The notes beneath the pieces were generated by a model. That model searched no databases, was not told the DNA's origin, and saw nothing but the letters and a program-made list of their open reading frames with translations. Positions 34,863-45,398 of a DNA stretch of 64,000 bases are shown here, in pieces. The position numbers and the translations under genes are program-made. Numbering within the stretch: position 1 is the first letter of the stretch; each line of letters starts with the position of its first letter. This DNA comes from Paguma larvata. Taxonomy: Eukaryota > Chordata > Mammalia > Carnivora > Viverridae. The stretch spans positions 16,139,370-16,203,369 of the forward strand of contig CM057843.1 in the NCBI GenBank assembly GCA_030068075.1, read 5' to 3'.

Positions 34863-37800
34863 TTATGTTTTATCTCCCTCCCTCTCTGTGTCTTTTTTTT
34901 CTTTCCCCTCTTCCCCTCCCCCTGGTTTTTGCTTAGTTTCACAAAGTCCACCTATTCGTGGAAACATATGGTATCTGTCTTTTTCTGACTGACTTATTTC
35001 ACTTAACATAATACCCTCCAGTTCCATCCATCTTGCTACACATGGCCAGATTTCATTTTTTCTCATTGCCACGTAGTAGTCCATTGTATATAAGTACCAT
35101 AACTTCTTTATCCATTCGTCAGTTGATGGGCACTTGGTCTCTTTCCATGATTTGGCTATTGTCGAAAGTGCTGCTATGAACATTGGGGTACACGTGCTCC
35201 TATGCATCAGCATTCCTGTGTCTCTTGGGTAGATTCCTAGCAGGGCTATTGCTGGGTCATAGGGTAGCTCTATTTTCATTTTTTTGAGGAACCTCCACAC
35301 CGTTTTCCAGAGTGGCTGCACCAGTTTGCATTCCCACCAACAGTGTAGGAGGGTGCCTACTTCTCCACATCCTCGCCAGCATCTATAGTTTCCTGATTTG
35401 TTCATTTTAGCCACTCTGACTGGTGTGAGGTGGTATCTCAGTGTAGTTTTGATTTGTATTTCCCTGATGCTGAGTGACATTGAGCATCGTTTCATGTGTC
35501 TGTTGGCCATCTGAATGTCCCCTTTGGAGAAGTGTCTATTCATATCTTCCGCCCATTTCTTCACTGGGTTGTTTGTTTTTCGGGTTTGGAGTTTGGTAAG
35601 TTCTTTATAAATTTTAGATATTAGTCCTTTATCCGATATGTCATTTGCGATGATCTTTTCCCATTCCGTTGGTTGCCTATTCGTTTTGTTGGTTGTTTCT
35701 TTTGCCGTGCAGAAGCTTTTTATCTTGATGAGGTCCCAATAGTTCATCTTTGCTTTTAATTCTCTTGCCTTTGGAGACGTGTCGAGTAAGAAATTGGTGC
35801 GTCTTAGGTCAAAGAGGCTTTTTCCTGTTTTCTCCTCTAGGATTTTGACGGTTTCCTGCCTCACATTCAGATCTTTTATCCATTTAGAATTTATTTTTGT
35901 GAGTGGTGTAAGAAAGTGGTCTAGTTTCATTCTTTTGCATGTTGCTGTCCAATTCTCCCAGCACCATTTGTTAAAAAGGCTGTCTTTTTTCCATTGGATA
36001 CATTTTCCCGCTTTGTCAAAGATTAGTTGGCCATATACTTGCGGGTCCATTTCTGAGTTTTCTATTCTATTCCATTGGTCTATGCGTCTGTTTTTGTGCC
36101 AATACCATACAGTCTTGATGACCACCGCTTTGTAGTAGAGGTTAAAGTCTGGGATTGTGATGCCTCCCGCCTTGGTTTTATTCTTCAGTATTATTTTGGC
36201 TATTCGAGGTCTTTTGTGGTTCCATACAAATTTTAGGATTGTTTGCTCTAGCTTTGAGAAGAATGCTGGTGCAATTTTGATTGGGATTGCATTGAATGTG
36301 TAGATTGCTTTGGGTAGTATTGCCATTTTGACGATATTTATTCTTCCAATCCATGAGCATGGGATGTTTTTCCATTTCCTTGTGTCTTCCTCAATTTCCT
36401 TCATAAGTTTTTTATACTTTTCAGTGTAGAGGTCTTTCACATCTTTGGTTAGGTTTATTCCTAAGTATTTTATGGTTTTTGGTGCAATTGTGAAAGGGAT
36501 TAGCTTCTTTATTTCTCTTTCTGCTGCTTCATTGTTGGTGTATAGAAATGCCACCGATTTCTGTACATTGATTTTGTATCCTGCAACTTTGCTGAAATCA
36601 TGAATCAGTTCTAGTAGGCTTTTGGTGGATTCTGTCGGGTTTTCCATGTAAAGTATCATGTCATCTGCAAAAAGTGAAAGTTTGACTTCCTCCTTGCCAA
36701 TCTTGATGCCTTTTATTTTGTTTTGTTGTCTGATTGCTGATGCTAAGACTTCCAGCACTATGTTAAAGAGCAGTGGCGAGAGTGGACACCCCTGTCGTGT
36801 TCCTGATCTCAGGGGGAAGGCTTTCAATTTTTCCCCATTGAGGATGATATTAGCTGTGGGTTTTTCATATATGGCTTTTATGATGTTTAAGTATGTTCCT
36901 TCTATCCCGACTTTCTCGAGAGTTTTTATTAAGAAAGGATGCTGTATTTTGTCAAATGCTTTTTCTGCATCTATTGACAGGATCATATGGTTCTTATCTT
37001 TTCTTTTGTTGATGTGATGTATCACGTTGATTGATTTGCGAATATTGAACCAGCCCTGCAACCCAGGGATGAATCCTACTTGATCATGGTGGATAATTCT
37101 CTTTATATGCTGTTGGATTCGATTTGCTAGTATCTTGTTGAGAATTTTTGCATCCATATTCATCAGGGATATTGGCCTGTAATTTTCTTTCTTTGCTGGG
37201 TCTCTATCTGGTTTGGGAATCAAAGTGATGCTGGCTTCATAGAATGAGTCGGGGAGTTTTCCTTCCGTTTCAATTTTTTGGAACAGCTTGAGGAGGATAG
37301 GAATTAACTCTGTTTTAAATGTCTGGTAAAATTCCGCAGGAAAGCCATCTGGTCCAGGGCTTTTATTTGCTGGGAGGTTTTTAATAACTGATTCTATTTC
37401 TTCACTAGTTATGGGTCTGTTCAAATTTTCTATTTCTTCCCGTTTGAGTTTTGGTAGCGTGTGGCTATTTAGGAAGCTGTCCATTTCTTCCAGATTGCCA
37501 AGTTTGGTGGCATATAATTTTTCATAGTATTCTCTGATGATTGCTTGTATCTCTGAGGGATTGGTTGTAATTTCTCCCTTTTCATTCACGATTTTATTTA
37601 TTTGAGTTCTCTCTCTTTTCTTTTTGAGAAGCCTGGCTAGAGGTTTGTCTATTTTGTTTATTTTTTCAAAGAACCAGCTTTTGGTTTCATTGATCTGTTC
37701 CACTACCTTTTCTGTCTCCATATGGTTAATTTGAGCTCTGATCTTTGTTATTTCTCTCTTTCTGCTGGGCTTGGGTTGTTTTAGTTGATCTGCTTCTAGT

Positions 37801-38837
37801 TCCTTTAGGCGTGCTGTTAGAATTTGTGTTATTGATTTTTCTTGTTTCTTGAGATGGGCCTGGATTGCAATATATTTCCCTCTCAGGACTGCCTTTGCTG
37901 CATCCCAGAGCGTTTGGATTGTTGTATTTTCATTTTCATTTGTTTCCATGTATTTTTTAATTTCTTCTCTGATGGCTTGGTTGACCCAGTCATCTTTTAG
38001 TAGGTTATTTCTTAGCCGCCATGTTCTTGGATATTTTCCAGGCTTTCTCCTGTGGTTGATTTCAAGTTTCAAAGCATTGTGGTCTGACACTGTACACGGT
38101 ATGATCTCAATTCTTTTATATTTATTCAGAGCTTCCCTGTGCCCCAGAATGTGGTCTATCTTGGAAAATGTACCGTGTGCAGATGAGAAGAATGTAAATT
38201 CCTTTGCTTCTGGATGAAGGACCCTAAAGATGTCTGTGAGGCCCATCTGTCCTAATGTGTCATTCAGGGCTATTGTTTCTGCGGAGATTTTCTGTTTTGT
38301 TGATCTATCCAATGCTGAGAGTGGAGTGTTGAGATCCCCTACTATTAGGACATTTTTATCGATGAGGTTGCTAATGTTTGTAATTAGTTGTTTTACAAAT
38401 TTGGGTGCCCCTGAATTCGGTGCGTAGATATTTACAATTGTTAGCTCTTCCTGCTGGATGGTCCCTGAGACTATTATATAATGTCCTTCCTCATCTCTTA
38501 TTACATCGTTCATTTTAAAGTCTAATTTGTCTGATATAAGTGTGGCTACTCCGGCTTTCTTCTGACTTCCAGTAGCATGGTAGATAGTTCTCCATCCCCT
38601 CACTTTCAATCTGAAGGTGTCTTCAGGTTTAAGATGAGTTTCTTGAAGACAGCAAATAGATGGGTCTTGTTTTTTAATCCATTCTGTTATCCTTTGTCTT
38701 TTGATTGGCGCATTTAGTCCATTTACATTCAGTGTTAATATTGAAAAATATGGGCTTACAGTCACTGTATTATCTGTAAGTTTCATGTTTGTAAGGCTGT
38801 GTCTGGTAGTTTGTATTCTTTGCCTCCTTGTTTTCAT
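34863..38837 (-). CDS. ORF2: L1 ORF2 protein: endonuclease / reverse transcriptase
   Basis: 1324 codons, uninterrupted. This is the enzyme of target-primed reverse transcription: it nicks genomic DNA at T/A-rich sites and copies L1 RNA there. Endonuclease residues known from human ORF2p are all present at a constant offset of +23: N37, E66 (QETHL), Y138, D168 and N170 (GDLNTPL), D228 and H253 (SDHNA). The RT domain has SPGPDGF (493-499), [12 protein letters not shown] (681-692) and the catalytic FADD at 723-726. The Cys-rich C-terminal motif starts at C1153 (CWRGC, then HCWWEC). The constant offset argues against net insertion or deletion relative to human. Compared with the 1275-residue human protein it has 23 extra N-terminal and about 26 extra C-terminal residues, the latter rich in G, E and K. 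The first ATG overlaps the ORF1 stop; M18 is an alternative start. Confidence 0.97.
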   Translation of the reverse strand: MKTRRQRIQTTRHSLTNMKLTDNTVTVSPYFSILTLNVNGLNAPIKRQRITEWIKKQDPSICCLQETHLKPEDTFRLKVRGWRTIYHATGSQKKAGVATLISDKLDFKMNDVIRDEEGHYIIVSGTIQQEELTIVNIYAPNSGAPKFVKQLITNISNLIDKNVLIVGDLNTPLSALDRSTKQKISAETIALNDTLGQMGLTDIFRVLHPEAKEFTFFSSAHGTFSKIDHILGHREALNKYKRIEIIPCTVSDHNALKLEINHRRKPGKYPRTWRLRNNLLKDDWVNQAIREEIKKYMETNENENTTIQTLWDAAKAVLRGKYIAIQAHLKKQEKSITQILTARLKELEADQLKQPKPSRKREITKIRAQINHMETEKVVEQINETKSWFFEKINKIDKPLARLLKKKRERTQINKIVNEKGEITTNPSEIQAIIREYYEKLYATKLGNLEEMDSFLNSHTLPKLKREEIENLNRPITSEEIESVIKNLPANKSPGPDGFPAEFYQTFKTELIPILLKLFQKIETEGKLPDSFYEASITLIPKPDRDPAKKENYRPISLMNMDAKILNKILANRIQQHIKRIIHHDQVGFIPGLQGWFNIRKSINVIHHINKRKDKNHMILSIDAEKAFDKIQHPFLIKTLEKVGIEGTYLNIIKAIYEKPTANIILNGEKLKAFPLRSGTRQGCPLSPLLFNIVLEVLASAIRQQNKIKGIKIGKEEVKLSLFADDMILYMENPTESTKSLLELIHDFSKVAGYKINVQKSVAFLYTNNEAAEREIKKLIPFTIAPKTIKYLGINLTKDVKDLYTEKYKKLMKEIEEDTRKWKNIPCSWIGRINIVKMAILPKAIYTFNAIPIKIAPAFFSKLEQTILKFVWNHKRPRIAKIILKNKTKAGGITIPDFNLYYKAVVIKTVWYWHKNRRIDQWNRIENSEMDPQVYGQLIFDKAGKCIQWKKDSLFNKWCWENWTATCKRMKLDHFLTPLTKINSKWIKDLNVRQETVKILEEKTGKSLFDLRRTNFLLDTSPKARELKAKMNYWDLIKIKSFCTAKETTNKTNRQPTEWEKIIANDISDKGLISKIYKELTKLQTRKTNNPVKKWAEDMNRHFSKGDIQMANRHMKRCSMSLSIREIQIKTTLRYHLTPVRVAKMNKSGNYRCWRGCGEVGTLLHCWWECKLVQPLWKTVWRFLKKMKIELPYDPAIALLGIYPRDTGMLMHRSTCTPMFIAALSTIAKSWKETKCPSTDEWIKKLWYLYTMDYYVAMRKNEIWPCVARWMELEGIMLSEISQSEKDRYHMFPRIGGLCETKQKPGGGEEGKEKKDTEREGDKT

Positions 38838-39727
38838 AGAATGCCCCTCAGGATCTCTTGCAGTGCTGGCTTATTTGTGATAAATTCTTTCAGTTTTTGT
38901 TTGTTGGGAAAAACCTTGATCTCTCCTTCTATTCTGAATGACAGGCTAGCCGGATACAGAATTCTTGGTTGCATGTCCTTCTTGCTCATCACATTGAAGA
39001 TGTCCTGCCATTCCTTTCTGGCTTGCCAAGTTTCCGTAGATAAGTCTGCTACTACCCTTATAGGTCTCCCTTTGTATGTTAGGGTTCTTTTGTCCCTAGC
39101 TGCTTTCAGGATTCTCTCCCTATCTTTGTATTTTGCCAGCTTCACTATGATGTGCCGTGCAGAAGGTCTATTCAAGTTACGTCTGAGGGGAGTTCTCTGT
39201 GCCTCTTGGATTTCCATGCCCGTTTCCTTTCTCATGTTGAGGAAGTTCTCAGCAATGATTTGTTCCAGAACCCCTTCGACTCCTTTCTCTCTCTCTTCTT
39301 CCTCTGGAACTCCTATGATACGGATATTGTTTCTTTTGACTGCATCGCTCAGCTCTCGAATTCTCCTTTCCTGTTCCTGGATCAGCTTCTCTCTCTTTTT
39401 ATCTGCTTCCTCTTTTTCAATGATTTTGTCTTCTAATGCACTAACTCTTTCCTCTACCTCTTCAATCCGTGCTGTGGTTGCTTCCAGTTTCCCCTGTATT
39501 TCTTCCAATGTCTTCTTTAATTCTTCCTGACCGTTTTTAAGGTCTTTGAACTTTGCCTCGTAGGACCCCTTACATTCATCTAAGCTTTTTTCAAGGCCAC
39601 CAATTAGTTTTATGATTAACATTCTATATTCAAGTTCTGTTATGTTGCTTATATCTCTTTTCATTAATTCTTGAGCTGTCACTGCTTCTTGTAGACTCTT
39701 TTGAGGAGAATTCTTCCGTCTCGTCAT
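38834..39727 (-). CDS. ORF1: L1 ORF1 protein: RNA-binding nucleic acid chaperone
   Basis: 297 codons from ATG to TGA, uninterrupted. ORF1p forms trimers that coat L1 RNA into the ribonucleoprotein needed for retrotransposition. Visible layout: basic N-terminus ([10 protein letters not shown]), a long coiled coil at about 45-131 with heptad-like E/K/L spacing, an RRM beginning near 134 ([13 protein letters not shown]), and a basic C-terminal domain from about 190 ([11 protein letters not shown], then [14 protein letters not shown] and YPASLSF). It is shorter than the 338-residue human protein, mainly in the N-terminal part and the extreme C-terminus, which ends shortly after NKPALQEIL. The last codon and stop overlap the ORF2 start (ATGA). 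Confidence 0.97.
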   Translation of the reverse strand: MTRRKNSPQKSLQEAVTAQELMKRDISNITELEYRMLIIKLIGGLEKSLDECKGSYEAKFKDLKNGQEELKKTLEEIQGKLEATTARIEEVEERVSALEDKIIEKEEADKKREKLIQEQERRIRELSDAVKRNNIRIIGVPEEEEREKGVEGVLEQIIAENFLNMRKETGMEIQEAQRTPLRRNLNRPSARHIIVKLAKYKDRERILKAARDKRTLTYKGRPIRVVADLSTETWQARKEWQDIFNVMSKKDMQPRILYPASLSFRIEGEIKVFPNKQKLKEFITNKPALQEILRGIL

Positions 39728-39949
39728 TTTGGCTGGATGTGTTATGGGTTGTTTCTTGAAGTTGCCCTGGAAAGGAAAAAGTTCAGTTGGGCCGTGTCTG
39801 TGTTCGCCTTAGTTTCTTGTCAGCTCTAGCACCTTTTCCCCCCGATTTTTGGAGTTGAGAGAGAGACAATGGTTTCAGTCGTCCCCCTTTAAAGGGCAAG
39901 CGAAATACTGGAGCCCCCTACTCCTCCGCCATGTTGCCTCCCTAATATC
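39728..39949 (-). promoter_or_regulatory. L1 5' UTR / internal promoter with YY1 site
   Basis: About 222 bp between the 5' end and the ORF1 ATG. Near the 5' end the minus strand reads gggaggcaacatggcggagg; its complement at 39926-39935 is CCGCCATGTT, an exact match to the YY1 consensus. In human L1 a YY1 site at a similar place positions transcription start. The region is short compared with the human 5' UTR of about 900 bp, and I see no tandem monomers. Confidence 0.8.
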
Positions 39950-39962
39950 CTTTTTTGTAATG

Positions 39963-40148
39963 TTTATTTACTTTGAGAGAGAGAGAGAGAGGGAGGCAGG
40001 GGCAGAGAGAGGAGAGAGAGAATCCCAAGCAGGCTCTGCGTTGTCAGCACAGAGCTTGACACGGGCTTCTATCCCATGTCCCGTGAGATCATGACCTGAG
40101 CCGAAACCAAGAGTTGGCTCTTAAACCTCTGAGCCACCCAGATGTCCC
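39963..40148 (-). mobile_element. SINEC SINE whose tail hosts the intact L1
   Basis: Reverse copy: GA-rich stretch, aatcccaagcaggctctgcg, ending gagccacccagatgtccc. Its own duplication tggatcctt lies at 34669-34677 (beyond the L1) and 40149-40157. Its tail is therefore split, with 34678-34704 as the distal part. Confidence 0.92.
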
Positions 40149-40159
40149 TGGATCCTTTT

Positions 40160-40780
40160 TTTTAGATCTTTCCTGATTTTTTTTTTTTGGTGGCATAAAT
40201 AACGTTGTAATAAACACACTCTCTCATCAATCCGTGTGCAGTTTTCTGCATGGTTTCACATTTGCCTTTAGCAGACAAAGACTACAAGGGTCTAAATATA
40301 GAGGAGTGGGAAATTATTTATATTTTGGCATCTTCGGGGTCACTAGTATGATGAATGGCATGAAAGGGTTTGACATGTTTAGATGGAGGGACAAGCTTGA
40401 GTTAACAAAATGTTGCCTTCGACTGGTGGTAACGCTCAGAAGAAACCAGAAGAACCATGTTGACCCCTTTCCCCCGAACAACGGGCTGAGTAATTGCTTT
40501 GGTCAAGGTGTCTGTGGGTCCAGAGATGGAAAGACAGAAGTCCGGTCCCCATGGAACCCAAACACGCCTAAGGAGACGGCATGTCAACAGACAGAAAGAA
40601 CAACATGACAACGTTGTGGCATTTCAAGCCTCTGTTTATCTTTTACTAGAATCAGGGACAGAAGGTGCTAACCTAATTGACTTACTGATAGCATCGATTA
40701 ATGAGTATAGAGCCTTAAATACTGGAAGTACTCAATATATATTTGTATTCTCTATAAGTATTCTTTTTATTGACACGTCT
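40160..40780. other. Unique sequence
   Basis: T run at 40181-40189. Nothing else recognised. Confidence 0.4.
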
Positions 40781-40782
40781 CT

Positions 40783-40950
40783 AGGGACGCCTGGGTGGTT
40801 TAGTCAATAGAGGGTCAGCTCAGGTCGTGATCTCATGGTTTGTGAGTTCAAGACCGCGTCTGGTTGCTGGCACAGAGCCTGCTTTGGATCCTCTGTCCCC
40901 GTCTCTCTCTGCCCCTTTCCTACTCGCATTCTCTCTCTCTCAAATATAAA
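40783..40950 (+). mobile_element. SINEC SINE, shortened
   Basis: Starts gggacgcctgggtggtttag, lacks part of the segment before gctcaggtcgtgatctc, and ends CTCTCTCAAATATAAAC next to a TA repeat (40973-40985). Confidence 0.9.
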
Positions 40951-40989
40951 CACTATATATCTTTAGTCTTTATATATATATATAAATGT

Positions 40990-41345
40990 CTGTAGAATTA
41001 TTGCAGGTTCTCAAAGAGCTACCTATGCTTAATTCTGATCTACTGTCTAATCTACCCGCACAGGGCATAGGGCATTGAGTGCTGCACTACCCTAAGACTC
41101 CCTGAGGCTCACACAGTTCACACTGGACGTGTGGCCACTGGATTTTCCAGTGATGTCATGCTGCCACTGAACTTTATGGACGTCCTCATGCCCCTCCCCT
41201 TCCTGAGAACGACAAGACACACAAGGAGCCACCAGTAACACGCAGAGACATCCGAGGACACTTGTTGGCATTTTGCGAATGAGATAGTTCCCGGAAATGC
41301 TAGTCTCAAACCAAGTTTGAAGCAATGATACAGACTTTTATCACC
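40990..41345. other. Unique sequence
   Basis: No repeat or gene recognised. Confidence 0.4.
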
Positions 41346-41358
41346 ATGATGAATTTTT

Positions 41359-41567
41359 TTTATTTTGTTTATTCATTTTTGAGAGAGAGAGAGAGAGAGA
41401 GAGAAAGCACAAGCGGGGAAGGGTCAGAGAGAAGGGGGCAGAGGATCCGAAATGGGCTCCAAGCTGACAGCCGAGAGCCAGACACGGGGCTCAAACCCAC
41501 AAACCGTGAGATCATGACCTGAGCTGAAGTCAGATGCTTAACTGACGGAGCCGCCCCGGCGCCCCTT
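41359..41567 (-). mobile_element. SINEC SINE
   Basis: Reverse copy with a GA run, ending gagccgccccggcgcccc. gatgaattttt flanks it at 41348-41358 and 41574-41584. Confidence 0.95.
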
Positions 41568-41584
41568 CCCCACGATGAATTTTT

Positions 41585-42486
41585 ACAATTGCATCGACTG
41601 AAAACAAGACAGGTGATAGAAAAAGCAGGCAGTGCCAACAATGGCTTCATTACAAAACACCCCTAAAATGCGATCCATACTCTTGTAGACCTGCCTGTCA
41701 GGAACACGGGCAGCTCCTGTGACATGTTAGAGGAGACATGTACACACGACGAGAAGTGAATTAACCGTAACCCTAATACCATCACTGCGAGCGATCACTG
41801 ACTAACGCGGTGATTAATATTGGTGCGCGGGTTAGAGAAGCTCAAGAAAATAGTAACGTTCCCAAAATCTGCAAACTAAAGGCAAGTCGATGATCGTCCA
41901 AGTGTTTGTGGGCATTGACTCTCATCGGCCCAAAAGGAAACGCATCTGTTGGACAATACCGGGGTACCAGATGGGTCAGGTGACCTTAGGCGTTGGGGAA
42001 TTGGCCGAATAACTGAAGACCGAAGCATAGTGTATATTGGGGTCAGCAAACCTCCCCAGATGCATGTGGGGGGACATGATATAAACAAAGGAGAATTCTG
42101 TTAAGCCCGTTAGAGTGGATGACTGAGAACTGAAAGTCTCCTTCGGGACCGCTGGTTCTCACAGTGCGATATCACTGGGGCATCCGTTATACGTAGCTGG
42201 TGCGCATGGGATCCAGGGCGAAGTGTGCAAGGTTCAGGCAGTCTAGGTATATGCCACACTCAATCTTCTCTCTGTGCACCGCACAGAGACTGAGCAGAGA
42301 TTTCTTGTAGCACCCGCAGGCGATGGGGAGCTACCGAAGCTTCTGGAGAAGGGGAGTAAATGATCAAGGTAGAAATACGACTGACTTGATTGCCCACTAT
42401 TGCCCAATATGTACCTTTTATTTACTGTAACGATGATACTGACGTCAGTTTCAGGAATGACTTGGGTTTGCTTGACCCAGTTTCCA
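41585..42486. other. Unique sequence
   Basis: No repeat or gene recognised. Confidence 0.4.
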
Positions 42487-42495
42487 TCCCTTGGT

Positions 42496-42571
42496 CAAGT
42501 TTTTGTTTGTTTGTTTGTTTGTTTCATTTTATTTATTTTAGAGAAAGAGAGAGAGAACACGAGCGGGGAGA

Positions 42572-42613
<42 letters not shown>

Positions 42614-42731
42614 CTTAAGCACGCTCCACGCTCAGAGCCTGCCGCAAGTCTCGATCTTACCACCCGGCGATTACACCCTGAGCTGAAATCAAGAGTCGAA
42701 CCCTCAACCAACTGAGCCACCCAGTCGCCCC
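42496..42731 (-). mobile_element. SINEC SINE with expanded simple repeats
   Basis: Reverse copy: (TTTG)n tail at about 42501-42522, a GA run at 42571-42611, and the end gagccacccagtcgcccc. tcccttggt is duplicated at 42487-42495 and 42732-42740. Confidence 0.93.
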
Positions 42732-42899
42732 TCCCTTGGTTGTGTTTCTGAGCACTAATTATTTATGGCTCTGGGACTAGGTTCGAAAACGAATCCTATT
42801 CGCACTTCATAGAATTCCGGAATTCTAATTCGGAAAGTAGAAGAATCCAGTACGCTGCTGGCATTCATCCATTCTTCTTCCCGGTAAGGTGTGGGGTAA

Positions 42900-43900
42900 G
42901 CTCGTGCACAGGCCCCTCTGGTAAGGGACCCTCGAGGCGGGGGCAGGTTCCGGCCAGTGCCCAGAGGAAATGGGGGCAGGAGGCATGGGGACCAGGAGGG
43001 CTGAGGCAGGGCCGAGGCTCCGGATCGTGAGTAGAAGCGTACTGGGGAGATGCTGGCCAAACAAAGTACAAGGTCGTTGGAGGCGAGCAGGTGCAGGGCT
43101 GGGTGTCGTGGCTAGGGGCTGGGCTTCGCGGAGCTCCAGAGGGTTCCAGCTCCACGGAAAAGGGCGGGGGCAGGGCCGATTCAGGATTTATGTACAGTTT
43201 TCTTTAGACCGAACACTTCTTCCAAGAAGCCTTTTGGTTTTTCTGTTTCTTTGGTTTTTTTACTCATCTCGCCTCCCCAAGCATCTGGCACGCTGACTCG
43301 CAAACTTGAATCCTCAGTGCGTATCGGTTACATTGTATTAAAAAGCCTCTTTCTTCCACAGTCAGGAACCAAAGGAGATCGGAGGTCAGGGCAGGGCAAA
43401 CTCTGCGGTGAGCGCTCTCTCCCAGCCCATCTCCCACGCCTCGAATCCTGGCCCCGGGGGGAAGTCAGGTCCCTACCTGCCGGCCCCTCTCCTCCACTCG
43501 GCCTCCTCTGGGGACGTCTGTTCCCTGAAGAACCTGCTTCCTTTCAAAGGAGCCAGGCCCCCTCCTAGCTGCAAATCTAAACCACACCAGAACACGGATT
43601 TATAAACACATCCCAGCCGGGCCGAGCAAGGACTTTCCATCAGAGATCAAAATGGCAACATGGAGTTTCCACATCTGCCCTGGCTTGGCGCCAGCTCTGC
43701 TCCCGTGGGCATGGAAAGGCCGGGCTGGAGCCGGGTGCCGAGGGGCGTGCCTGCGTGCGAGAGCACCCAAGGGAGAGGGGACCCTGCCCCCTGCCGCCCA
43801 GCCCCCCCCGACCCTACGGCCGCTACCGCTGAGGCGCTTTTTGATCAGAAACTTCAAAGTCACACATTCTTTGCGATTGCGCGCCACCCGCAGTGATGGG
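42900..43900. other. GC- and CpG-rich patch
   Basis: GC content is visibly higher than in flanking DNA. By eye, about 18 CpG fall in 43660-43895, dense for mammalian DNA outside islands. No SINE lies within it. Overlapping frames on both strands (42755-43155 minus, 43251-43568 plus, 43600-43918 both) read proline/arginine-rich and are likely composition artefacts. It could be a small CpG island, an enhancer, or simply GC-rich unique sequence. Confidence 0.5.
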
Positions 43901-44178
43901 GGGCAAATGGCTATTTGATTTGACCGCTTTTATTGAGGTATGACTTACAGACAATAAAATATGCCCATTTTAAGTATACAGCGGGGTGCGTTTTGACAAA
44001 TGGATGCCTGCGTTCCCGAGTGACTCCTCGTGGCCCTTTGCAGCCCACCCCCACCCCAGCTCCAGCCCCGAGCAATCACCATGTCTGTCTTTTCCAGAAC
44101 TTTCTGCAAATGACATTCTGCAGTGTGGACTCTCGTATGTCTAGCTTCTTTAGCAGAGCCTTATTCATCTCTGTTCTT

Positions 44179-44412
44179 TTTTTTTTTAATTTTTTTTTTA
44201 ATTTTTTACTGTTTATTTATTTTTGAGAGACATAGAGACCAAGTATGAGCAGGGGAAGGGCAGAGAGAGAGAGGGAGACACAGAATCTGAAGCAGGCTCC
44301 AGGCTCTGAGCCATCAGCACAGAGCCCAACACGGGGCTCAAACTCACAGACCGTGAGATCATGACCTGAGCCAAAGTCGGCTGCTTAACCAACTGAGCCA
44401 CCCAGGCGCCCC
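44179..44412 (-). mobile_element. SINEC SINE inserted in the tail of the next SINE
   Basis: Reverse copy ending gagccacccaggcgcccc. A T-rich duplication like tttttttaattttt is found at about 44181-44194 and 44413-44427. Confidence 0.95.
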
Positions 44413-44631
44413 TTTTTTTTAATTTTTAAATACTTTATTTATTTTGGAGAGAAAGAGACACAGTGTGGGCACAAGAGGGGCAGAGAGAGAGGGAGACACG
44501 GAATCCGAAGCAGGCTCCAGGCTCTGAGCTGTCAGCACAGAGCCTGACACGGGGATCGAACCCACAAACCATGAGATCATGACCTGAGCCAAGAGTTGAT
44601 GCTTCACTGACTGAGCCACCCAGACGCCCTG
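44413..44631 (-). mobile_element. SINEC SINE
   Basis: Reverse copy ending gagccacccagacgccct. The duplication attcatctctgttctt is exact at 44163-44178 and 44632-44647 and encloses this copy and the one before it, so this one came first. Confidence 0.95.
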
Positions 44632-44896
44632 ATTCATCTCTGTTCTTGCTTATAATAGCAGATGGTTCTTTTTTTTAATCCTAAGTAGTTTTTCACGGCA
44701 TGGTTATGCCACAGTATTTATCTGCTGAGGGTCATTGTGTTGTTTCCTGTTTGGAGCCGTCATTGACTAAAGCTGCTATGAACATTTGTGGCCAAGTCTT
44801 AGGGTGCACATGCCCGTGATCCGTGGGTCAGTACCTAATTGCAATTGTTGGGTCACATGCTAAGTGTATGTTTAACTGTATAAGAATTGATATCTG

Positions 44897-45130
44897 GGAG
44901 CGCCTGGGCGGCTCAGTCAGTTGAGCGTCCAACTTCCGCTCAGGTCATGATCTCACGGTTCGTGAGTTTGAGCCCCACGTCGGGCTTTGTGCTAACAGCT
45001 CAGAGCCTGGAGGCAGCTTCAGATTCTGTGTCTCCCTCTCTATCTGAGCCTCCTCTGCTCATACTCTGTCTCTCTCTCTCTCTCTATCTCTCACAAAAAT
45101 AAATAAACATTAAAATCCTTTTTAAAAAAA
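44897..45130 (+). mobile_element. SINEC SINE, first of a same-site pair
   Basis: Starts ggagcgcctgggcggctcag. Bounded by ttg(a/g)tatctg at 44887-44896 and 45131-45140. Confidence 0.95.
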
Positions 45131-45140
45131 TTGGTATCTG

Positions 45141-45315
45141 GGGAGCCTGGGTGGCTCAGTCTGTTAAACGTCTGACTTCTACTCAGGTCATGATCTCACA
45201 GTTCATGGGTTCAAGCCCCGTGTCGGGCTCTGTGCTGACAGCTCAGAGCCTGGAGCCTGCTTCCGATTCTGTGTCTCCCTCTCTTTCTCTCTGCCCCTCC
45301 CCTGCTTGTGTGCAT

Positions 45316-45354
<39 letters not shown>

Positions 45355-45398
45355 AATAAATAAATAAACATTTTTTTAATCTTAAAAATAAAAAAGAG
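45141..45398 (+). mobile_element. SINEC SINE, second of a same-site pair
   Basis: Starts gggagcctgggtggctcagt, with a long CT run (45319-45350). Bounded by the same 10-mer at 45131-45140 and 45399-45408. Confidence 0.95.

Larger units (their letters stand above)
34705..39949 (-). mobile_element. Full-length LINE-1 with two open reading frames
   Basis: A complete non-LTR retrotransposon about 5.2 kb long. On the minus strand the order is 5' UTR (39728-39949), ORF1, ORF2, 3' UTR (34720-34862) and an A tail (15 T at 34705-34719). The 13-bp target duplication cttttttgtaatg is exact at 34692-34704 and 39950-39962. The host site is the A-rich tail of a SINE whose body continues at 39963. Both frames are uninterrupted and every catalytic residue I checked is present, unlike all other L1 sequence here. 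This argues for a recent insertion. Expression or activity cannot be read from sequence alone. Confidence 0.98.

Noticed and set aside
38799..39530. 243-codon plus-strand frame opposite ORF1, and other plus-strand frames at 35779-38427
   Set aside because: They are exact antisense shadows of the intact L1 frames and match no family.
42755..43155. Overlapping proline-rich frames in the GC-rich patch
   Set aside because: Several frames on both strands are open at once, as expected from GC-rich composition; none has a known motif.
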